Source: AP-15 sp963799085
Lineage (GTDB): Bacteria; Pseudomonadota; Alphaproteobacteria; ATCC43930; CGMCC-115725
Assembly: GCA_963799085.1 (NCBI GenBank)
Contig: CAWCWA010000010.1
Coordinates: 124,001-188,000, forward strand
Length of the DNA: 64,000 nt
Direction of reading: 5' to 3'
This document shows positions 57,791 through 64,000 of this stretch, piece after piece; position 1 is the stretch's first letter; every line of letters starts with the position of its first letter. The notes below the pieces were generated by a model. That model did no database searches. It was given only the letters and a program-made list of their open reading frames with translations, and was not told the origin of the DNA. The translations under genes and the position numbers were made by a program.

Positions 57791-59018
57791 TCACAGCCCG
57801 ACCTCCGCCATCAGCGCTCCGATCACCTTGTCCGCGGCGAAATATTCGTGCGCCAGCGCCCGGGCGGCGCGAGCGTGCCGGGGATAATCGGCGGCGATCG
57901 CATCGATGCTGCGAAGCGCCTCTTCGTGATCGGCGAATTCGAACAGGCCCTCGCCGACCGGGTAGAATTTGCTGAACCCGGTGCGCATCGTCACCACCGG
58001 CCGACCGGCGGCGAGGTAGCACACGCTGCGGTCGCTGAACCAGCCGCTGTTCGGGCGCACATAGATGTCCTTGGCGACCGTGAATTCGCCGCGGGACCCG
58101 GCGATGAAATCGCGGTAATCGGCCATGTCGGCGGAGATCGGGCCGGGGTCGACGAGCGCCCAGCCTGCCCCGGCGACGGTTCGGCCGACCTCCTCGTCGG
58201 GCGGGGTCATCGCCAGTTCGAAGCAGGTCTGCGGCCGGCGACGCGGCAGATCGAGAAAGCGCAGAAAGTTCACGTGTTTCGACCAGACATAGCGCGAGCC
58301 GTCGAACTCGATGTCTTTGCCCTTGTTTTCCCAGGTCGCGATCGTGGTGAAGCAAGGCGGCATGCCTTCCGCCTGCGGCCAGAGGTCTGGGGCGACCGGC
58401 GGCCGGGTCGGGCGCCACGGGATCCCGCACAAGGGCACCGGGCAATCCACCGCCCCCAGGTTCTCGCCATAGCTGAAAAAATGCGTGTGGGCGCGGAGAT
58501 AGGCACGCGCGCCCTCGTCCCCCTTGGCGAATTTGATCTGCTCGTAGACCGGATCGGTGTCGATCAGGATGCGGCGCGGGCAGGCCAGATGCTCCTCGCG
58601 CAACCGGGTGGCGCCGCACAGATTGATCAGCGCATCGGCCTCGGCATAAAGCCCCCGCACCCTCTCGCGAGACATGCCGTGATAGACATCGTGGATCGCG
58701 TCCCAATAGGCCCAGCGCCCGCCAAACCCATAGCGTTCCATCATGCGCCGCAGGAACCCGACATTGTACTCGCATGTCCATCGCGACGCTGGCGGCGCGC
58801 GGGTCGTAGGGGTTGGCCCCGCCATCCTCGATGTACCAGACTTCATAGCCGAGCCGCTCGAGACCGATTAGATAATGCATCGCCTGCCAGGCGATGCCAG
58901 CGAGCGGCATCTGTCCGACAAAGTGCAGAACCAGGATCTTGCCGCGCTTGCCCACCCGATATATCCCGCCAAGGTCGTGTCCGGCGCGACAACGGCTGGC
59001 GGGCTCGATCTTTTCCAT
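57791..59018 (-). CDS. Glycosyltransferase-like protein (CgeB-type), one frameshift
   Basis: About 410 residues, cytoplasmic, probably GT-B. The start KILVLHFVGQMPLAGIAWQA with MHYLIGLERLGYEVWYIEDG is the N-terminal domain. One base near 58772 shifts the frame after ASVAMDMR and the protein continues EYNVGFLRRMMERYGFGGRW. VRPNSGWFSDRSVCYLAAGR and PVVTMRTGFSKFYPVGEGLF are the acceptor and nucleotide-binding segments seen in CgeB-like and family-1 transferases. The likely start is GTG at 58955, with ATG 59018 the alternative. It is upstream of the PMT gene on the same strand. Confidence 0.72.
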
Positions 59019-59090
59019 CGCCGCGCATTGCGGCAAAACCCCAATCCGGGTGGGGTTGCCGCATACCGGCCTGCATGCTAGGCAATTTGC

Positions 59091-59591
59091 ATGATCGACA
59101 GCATCCTGGGCTGGCTGAGCGGTAACGCGCCCGGCGCGGCGGAAGAGCCACGCGACGAGTTGCAGTTGGCGCTCGCTGCGTTGCTGGTCGAGGCGGCGGC
59201 CAGCGACGACCGTTTCGACCCGGCTGAGCGCGGCGTCATCGAGCGCCTGCTCGAACGGCGTTTCTCGCTGTCGGCCGCCAATGCGCGCAAACTCCTGATG
59301 GCCGGCGAACATGAGGCCGAGCGGTCGGTCGAAATCTATCGCTTCGCCCGCATCGTCAACGACCGGCTCTCTCCACGGGAACGGGTGGAGCTGATCGAGA
59401 TGCTGTGGGAGGTCGCCTACGCCGACGGCGTGCTCGACCAGTACGAAGACAGCCTGCTGCGCCGCGTCGCCGGCTTGATCTACGTTCCGGACCGGGAGCG
59501 CGGCTTGGCGCGGCAGCGCGTTCTCGGGCGGCGCGGGCTCGAACCGGCCACCGAAGCCGCAGCCGAGAAGGAGAAGAGCGGAAGCCCATGA
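59091..59591 (+). CDS. TerB-family protein
   Basis: A 166-residue protein of the tellurite-resistance TerB domain family. The helical core is LALAALLVEAAASDDRFDPA, ERGVIERLLERRFSLSAANA, and RVELIEMLWEVAYADGVLDQ with its conserved Asp and Glu pairs that bind metal. It is cytoplasmic. Its stop overlaps the FdxA ATG as ATGA, so the two are translationally coupled. Although named for tellurite, most solitary TerB proteins have no shown role in it. Confidence 0.87.
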   Translation: MIDSILGWLSGNAPGAAEEPRDELQLALAALLVEAAASDDRFDPAERGVIERLLERRFSLSAANARKLLMAGEHEAERSVEIYRFARIVNDRLSPRERVELIEMLWEVAYADGVLDQYEDSLLRRVAGLIYVPDRERGLARQRVLGRRGLEPATEAAAEKEKSGSP

Positions 59592-59920
59592 CCTACGTCG
59601 TCACCGAATCCTGCATTCGCTGCAAATACATGGATTGCGTCGAGGTGTGCCCGGTCGATTGCTTCTACGAAGGCGGGAACATGCTCGTGATCCATCCCGA
59701 TGAATGCATCGACTGCGGCGTGTGCGAGCCGGAATGCCCGGTCGAGGCGATCATCCCCGACAGCGAACCCGAAGCCGAGAAATGGCTCGACCTCAACCGG
59801 CAATTCTCGGGTTCCTGGCCCAATATCACCCGCAAGAAGCCGCCACCCGAGGACGCCGACGAGTGGAAGGACGTGCCCGACAAATACGAGAAATGCTTCA
59901 CGCCCGACCCAGGCCGTTGA
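59588..59920 (+). CDS. fdxA: Seven-iron ferredoxin FdxA
   Basis: A 110-residue 7Fe ferredoxin with one 3Fe-4S and one 4Fe-4S cluster. The N-terminus TYVVTESCIRCKYMDCVEVC and PVDCFYEGGNMLVIHPDECI, then DCGVCEPECPVEAIIPDSEP, is diagnostic. The C-terminal extension (KWLDLNRQFSGSWPNITRKK) is typical of proteobacterial FdxA. It carries electrons at low potential; the partner is unknown. The start is coupled to TerB. Confidence 0.95.
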   Translation: MTYVVTESCIRCKYMDCVEVCPVDCFYEGGNMLVIHPDECIDCGVCEPECPVEAIIPDSEPEAEKWLDLNRQFSGSWPNITRKKPPPEDADEWKDVPDKYEKCFTPDPGR

Positions 59921-60157
59921 GCGGTGCCGCCAGCAGCCGGGCGGGCCTGCGCGGACGGCTTGCGCATTTGCGCGGCGGATATGCGCGATGCGCTGGCTTT
60001 AGACAGGGTTTTCATGGTATTGTGCCGGTAGTGCCATAGTCGCTTCCCACCCCGGTTCCGCCCTCTCTGTCGCGCTGCGGCGGGTGCTGTTGCGTGGTCC
60101 AGCGACCGGCCGAAGTGTTCCGCCCGGCGCCGATCGGTTCGATTGTGAGAGACGGTT

Positions 60158-60657
60158 ATGACGTCTGATAAGGCCCCTTTCTCTGCCGGCGATCTCGTCG
60201 TCTATCCGACCCACGGGGTCGGCAAGATCATTGGCATCGAGATCCAGGAGATTGCTGGCGACACGCTCAACGTCTTCGTCGTGCATTTCGACAAGGACCG
60301 AATGACCCTGCGGGTGCCGCTCGCCAAGGCCACGGTGTCGGGCCTGCGCAAATTGTCGAGCCAGCAAGGAGATGGACGCGGCACTGGCCAAATTGCGCGG
60401 TCGGTCGCGCGCGAAGCGCACCATGTGGAGCCGACGGGCCCAGGAATACCAGGCGAAAATCGCCTCGGGCGATCCGGGCTCGATCGCCGAGGTCGTGCGC
60501 GACCTCTTCCGCAATGTCGGCCAGCCGGAGCAATCCTACAGCGAGCGGCAGATCTATCAGGCCGCACTCGACCGGCTGGTGCGGGAATTTGCCGCGGTCG
60601 AGCGGATCGACGAGATCGACCGCGACCCAGCGGGTCGAGGAGATGCTGACGGCTTGA
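60158..60657 (+). CDS. carD: CarD-family transcriptional regulator, two frameshifts
   Basis: RNA polymerase-binding regulator that stabilises open complexes, mainly at rRNA and stress promoters. The Tudor-like N-terminal domain is FSAGDLVVYPTHGVGKIIGI. The C-terminal helical domain continues after an extra C near 60362: KEMDAALAKLRGRSRAKRTM, then WSRRAQEYQAKIASGDPGSI and AEVVRDLFRNVGQPEQSYS. A second extra C near 60621 hides the tail ATQRVEEMLTA and the stop at 60655-60657. In this lineage carD is normally essential, which makes sequencing error likely. The pseudo-phosphatase follows. Confidence 0.9.
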
Positions 60658-60680
60658 TCCTCGGGCCGGTGAGGTCCGCC

Positions 60681-61506
60681 GTGGGTCGCGGCGCATCCGG
60701 GACCAGGCGCGCCGGAAACTTCGCCCGGTTGCGCGGCGCCCGGCGGGTCTGGGCGATCGGCCCGATCCACGGCGAGGCCCGGCGCCTGGTGCGGCTCCAC
60801 GATCAGATCAGCGACCGCTTCCAGGAGGGCGACCGCGCCGTCTATCTCGGCAATTTTCTCGGCCGTGGCGAGGCGGTCCTCGCGGCGATCGACGAATTGC
60901 TCGACTTTCGCCGCCGCATCCTCGGCCGTGCAGCGCGGCTTTGCCTGCGATGTCGTCTTCCTGCGCGGCGCCCAGGAGGAGATGTGGCAGAAGCTGCTGC
61001 AACTGCAGTTCGCGCCGAACCCCGGCGAGGTGTTGCGGTGGATGGTCAATGCCGGCATCGAGGCGACGGTGCGCGCCTATGGCGGCGATCTGCGGCAGGG
61101 CTTTGCCGCCGCCCGCGACGGCCCGCGCACGATCACCCGCTGGACCGGCGGGCTGCGCAGCGCGATGAACGCCGCACCCGGGCATACGACGCTGTTTACG
61201 GCATTGCGCCATGCCGCCTTCACCGAGGATCGGGGGCTTCTCTTCGTGCATGCCGCGGTCGATCCGTCGCGCCCGCTCGCCGCTCAGGGCGACGCCTTCT
61301 GGTGGGGGCGCGACGACATTCTCGAACTCGCCGAGCCCTTCGAAGGCTTTCGCCGCGTGGTTCGCGGCGTCGACCGGCGCCAGCGCGGGGTGGTCGAGAC
61401 CGCTTTCGCCGCCGCGCTCGACGGCGGCGCCGGGCGCGGCGGCCGGCTCGTCGCCGCCTGTTTCGGCAATCCAGACGGCAAGATCCTCGATCGCGTCGAG
61501 GCCTAA
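60681..61506 (+). CDS. Metallophosphoesterase-fold protein with degenerate active site, one frameshift
   Basis: About 275 residues with the calcineurin-like phosphoesterase order but altered ligands. GDXHG reads AIGPIHGEARRL (Asp replaced by Pro). GDXXDRG reads YLGNFLGRGEAV (both Asp lost). GNHE reads FLRGAQEEMWQKLL (Asn and His lost). The later LLFVHAAVDPSRPLAAQGDA and FWWGRDDI are retained. It is probably inactive as a phosphatase and may bind a partner or nucleotide. One extra C near 60931 shifts the frame. Start is GTG 60681 or 60669. It follows carD with about 25 bp between. Confidence 0.75.
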
Positions 61507-61559
61507 AAGCGGCGTGCGACGCCGACAGAGATTCAGTAGAGACGGGAAGGGGGAGGTCC

Positions 61560-62573
61560 ATGATCATCGATTGCCACGGCCACTACACGACGGCACCCCG
61601 TCAGCACGAGCAATGGCGCGCCCAGCAGATCGAGGCGCACACGGCCGGCAAGTCGCCGCCGCCGCGCCCGACGATCACCGACGACGAGATCCGCGAGACG
61701 ATCGCGGGGGGCCAACTCAAACTGCAGCGCGAGCGCGGGACCGACCTGACGATCTTCTCGCCGCGCGCCGCCGGCATGGGCCACCATCTCGGCGATGCGG
61801 CGGCCAGCGAAGCCTGGGCCAGCGCCTGCAACGAGCTGATCCACCGTGTCTGCGCGCTCTTTCCGAAGAACTTTGTCGGTGTCGCGATGCTGCCGCAAAG
61901 CCCCCGCGTCTCACCCAGAAACTGCCTTGCCGAGATCGACCGCTGCGTCAGCCAATACGGGTTCGTCGGGGTCAATCTGAACCCCGATCCCTCCGGCGGG
62001 CATTGGCAGGATCCGCCGCTGTCAGATCGCTACTGGTATCCGGTCTACGAGAAGATGGTGGAGTACGATATCCCGGCGATGATCCACGTCAGCGCCTCGT
62101 GCAACCCGACGCATCACACGACCGGCTCGCACTACCTCAACGGCGACACCGCGGGCTTCAACCAACTGATGACGTCATCGGTGTTCAAGGATTTCCCGGC
62201 CATCAAGTTCATCATCCCGCATGGCGGCGGTGCGGTGCCCTATCACTGGGGGCGCTACCGCGGTTTGGCGCAGGACGCCAAACTCGGGCTGCTCTCCGAT
62301 CTCATGTTAAAGAACATTTTCTTCGATACCTGCGTCTATCATCTGCCCGGCCAGGAATTGCTGGCCAAGGTGATCCCGGCCGACAACATCCTCTTCGCCT
62401 CGGAAATGATCGGCGCGGTGCGCGGCGTCGATCCGGAAACCGGTCACCACTACGACGACACCAAGCGCTACATCGACCAATTGCCGTTGTCGGCGGCGGA
62501 CAAGGCGAAGATCTTCGAAGGCAATGCGCGCCGCGTTTATGGCCGCCTGTCGAGAATCGCCAAGACGATGTAG
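61560..62573 (+). CDS. ligJ: 4-oxalomesaconate hydratase (LigJ-type amidohydrolase fold)
   Basis: A 337-residue enzyme of the protocatechuate 4,5-cleavage pathway that hydrates 4-oxalomesaconate to 4-carboxy-4-hydroxy-2-oxoadipate. The close similarity to LigJ is clear: IIDCHGHYTTAPRQHEQWRA at the start with the metal-binding HGH, FVGVNLNPDPSGGHWQDPPL, SDRYWYPVYEKMVEYDIPAM, HGGGAVPYHWGRYRGLAQDA and ILFASEMIGAVRGVDPETGH. The frame is intact with a GGAGG at a good distance before ATG 61560. No other lig gene is visible here; the aldolase and dioxygenase must be elsewhere. Confidence 0.92.
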   Translation: MIIDCHGHYTTAPRQHEQWRAQQIEAHTAGKSPPPRPTITDDEIRETIAGGQLKLQRERGTDLTIFSPRAAGMGHHLGDAAASEAWASACNELIHRVCALFPKNFVGVAMLPQSPRVSPRNCLAEIDRCVSQYGFVGVNLNPDPSGGHWQDPPLSDRYWYPVYEKMVEYDIPAMIHVSASCNPTHHTTGSHYLNGDTAGFNQLMTSSVFKDFPAIKFIIPHGGGAVPYHWGRYRGLAQDAKLGLLSDLMLKNIFFDTCVYHLPGQELLAKVIPADNILFASEMIGAVRGVDPETGHHYDDTKRYIDQLPLSAADKAKIFEGNARRVYGRLSRIAKTM

Positions 62574-62730
62574 CTCGTCGTCGTCAATCAAATCGCCACA
62601 ATTTCGGGGTAAGTTTTTTTCGAACATGGCTGCCGAATGGGCGAATAGTGGCGTCCTGTACAATTCCTTGTAAAAACAGGCGGGGCCGAGGTTTGCGAGC
62701 GCAGAGCGTCGGAGCGGACCGGAGATGGGA

Positions 62731-64000
62731 ATGAACGAGAACCCGTTTTTCGAAACCTGGACGACACCCTTCGGCCTGCCGCCCTTCGACCGCATCCGGC
62801 CGGAGCATTTCCCGCCGGCTTTCGATCGCTGCATGGCCGAACAGGCGGCCGAGATCGCGGCAATCGCCGGCGCCGACGAACCGCCGACCTTCGGCAACAC
62901 GGTCGAGGCGCTGGAGCGCAGCGGCGCGCTGCTGCAGCGGGTGAGCCGCGTCTTCTACAACCTCGATTCGAGCAACACCAATGAGGCGTTCGAGGCGATC
63001 GCCCGCGACTACGCGCCGCGGCTCGCGGAGCATCAGATGCGGGTCCTGCTCGACCCTGGCCTTTTTGCCCGCATCGACGAACTCTACCGCCGGAGCGACG
63101 AATTGGCCCTGGCCCCCGACCAGCAACGGCTGCTCGAACGCTGGCGCCTGCGCTTCACCCGCAGCGGCGCCCTGCTCGACCCCGGGCAGAAGGCCCGGAT
63201 GGCGGCGATCACGCAGCGTCTGGCGAGCCTGCACACGGCGTTCGGCCAGAACGTGCTGCATGACGAGCGCGAGTGGCGTCTCGACCTCGACGAAGGCGAT
63301 CTCGACGGCCTGCCCGATTTTGTCCGCGCGGCGGCCGCGCAAGCCGCCGTCGAGCGCGGCGCCGCGGGCCGGTACATCGTGACCCTGGCGCGCTCGATGG
63401 CGGAACCCTTTCTGACGTTTTCCGCCCGTCGCGACCTGCGGCGCACGCTGTGGCAGGCCTGGACCCAGCGCGGCGCTCATCCGGGCGGCCACGACAATGC
63501 GCCGCTCATCCGCGAAATCATGAGCCTGCGCGCCGAACAAGCCCGTCTCCTCGGCTACGAGAATTTTGCCCAATACCGGCTCGACGACGCGATGGCCAAG
63601 ACCCCGGACGCGGTCGAGCATCTGCTGCGCCAGGTCTGGGAACCGGCCAAGGAGCGCGCGGCGGTGGAGCGGGCGGCGCTCGCGGCGGCCGCCTCGAGCG
63701 AGGGCATGAACGAACCGATCGAGCCGTGGGACTGGCGCTATTATGCCGAGAAGGTGCGACAGGCCGAGCACGATTTCGACGAAGCCGAACTCAAGCCTTA
63801 TTTCGTTCTCGACAACATGGTCGAGGCGGCCTTCGACACTGCCCGGCGCCTCTTCGGCCTGCGCTTCCTCGAACGGACCGATCTGCCGGTCTATCACCCC
63901 GACGTGCGGGTCTACGAGGTCCGCGATCGGGCGGGAGCCCATGTCGGGCTCTTCCTGCACGACAATTTCGCTCGCCCGAACAAGCATTCGGGCGCTTGGT
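62731..64000 (+). CDS. M3-family metallopeptidase (Dcp/oligopeptidase A type), cut by window edge
   Basis: N-terminal 423 residues of a zinc metallopeptidase that degrades peptides in the cytoplasm. It begins MNENPFFETWTTPFGLPPFD and continues RIRPEHFPPAFDRCMAEQAA, then TFGNTVEALERSGALLQRVS, AQARLLGYENFAQYRLDDAM-like sequence, WDWRYYAEKVRQAEHDFDEA and YFVLDNMVEAAFDTARRLFG. The HEXXH active site lies beyond the window. The ATG at 62731 is six bases after GGAG; the ATG at 62725 overlaps that site and is less likely. It could be either peptidyl-dipeptidase Dcp or oligopeptidase A. Confidence 0.9.
   Translation, partial: MNENPFFETWTTPFGLPPFDRIRPEHFPPAFDRCMAEQAAEIAAIAGADEPPTFGNTVEALERSGALLQRVSRVFYNLDSSNTNEAFEAIARDYAPRLAEHQMRVLLDPGLFARIDELYRRSDELALAPDQQRLLERWRLRFTRSGALLDPGQKARMAAITQRLASLHTAFGQNVLHDEREWRLDLDEGDLDGLPDFVRAAAAQAAVERGAAGRYIVTLARSMAEPFLTFSARRDLRRTLWQAWTQRGAHPGGHDNAPLIREIMSLRAEQARLLGYENFAQYRLDDAMAKTPDAVEHLLRQVWEPAKERAAVERAALAAAASSEGMNEPIEPWDWRYYAEKVRQAEHDFDEAELKPYFVLDNMVEAAFDTARRLFGLRFLERTDLPVYHPDVRVYEVRDRAGAHVGLFLHDNFARPNKHSGAW

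Overview
The window is GC-rich (high GC at third codon positions, long antisense open frames) and reads as chromosome of an alphaproteobacterium, most likely Rhodospirillales-like. This rests on a DUF2794 protein, a yfgM-bamB-der cluster, a 41-residue L36, a CarD regulator next to a degenerate metallophosphoesterase, an alphaproteobacterial HTH protein, FdxA and a Suv3-like helicase. No lineage marker such as rRNA is present, so placement is an inference.

Layout. 1-2050: a Ser/Thr kinase running off the left edge, downstream of a membrane c-heme sensor. 2263-3856: a much-frameshifted amidohydrolase and a small hypothetical gene. 3860-7202: yfgM-bamB-der. 7341-11764: DUF2794, then a leftward run of serine hydrolase, cupin, serine-glyoxylate aminotransferase, hydratase and cytochrome b561. 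11910-14483: orphan tatA, a PPC-domain gene and a membrane sulfatase. 14534-16975: a MoxR ATPase / unknown / VWA cassette. 17265-19077: a broken IS5-type element and an AT-rich orphan gene. 19164-23038: CoxL-like oxidoreductase, beta-propeller protein and rpmJ. 23064-31648: glcD, glcE and glcF, split by an acquired 4.5-kb island. 31645-35965: TVP38-type membrane protein, GT2, pyruvate kinase and glycerate kinase. 36034-45545: two DegP-type proteases flanking indolepyruvate oxidoreductase, a D-lactate dehydrogenase-type enzyme and an HTH protein. 45673-51697: lipoprotein, CMD protein, htpG, Suv3-like helicase and S4 protein. 51694-59018: a locus for lipid-linked sugars, with every enzyme class of an Arn-like pathway. 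59091-64000: TerB, FdxA, CarD, pseudo-phosphatase, LigJ and an M3 peptidase cut by the right edge.

Themes. Glycolate oxidase (glcDEF), serine-glyoxylate aminotransferase, glycerate 2-kinase and pyruvate kinase could together carry glycolate or glyoxylate carbon to pyruvate. The clearest structural event is an IS91-like element (tyrosine recombinase plus HUH transposase) inside a DUF4236 gene. Removing 2497 bp between two TTGAAC copies restores one reading frame of about 381 codons. That interrupted gene itself sits between glcD and glcE.

Caution: about twenty genes, including pyk and carD, are broken by single-base indels, mostly one extra base in GC-rich sequence. This looks like uncorrected sequencing error rather than gene decay. 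Such genes are given here as one span with the shift position stated.
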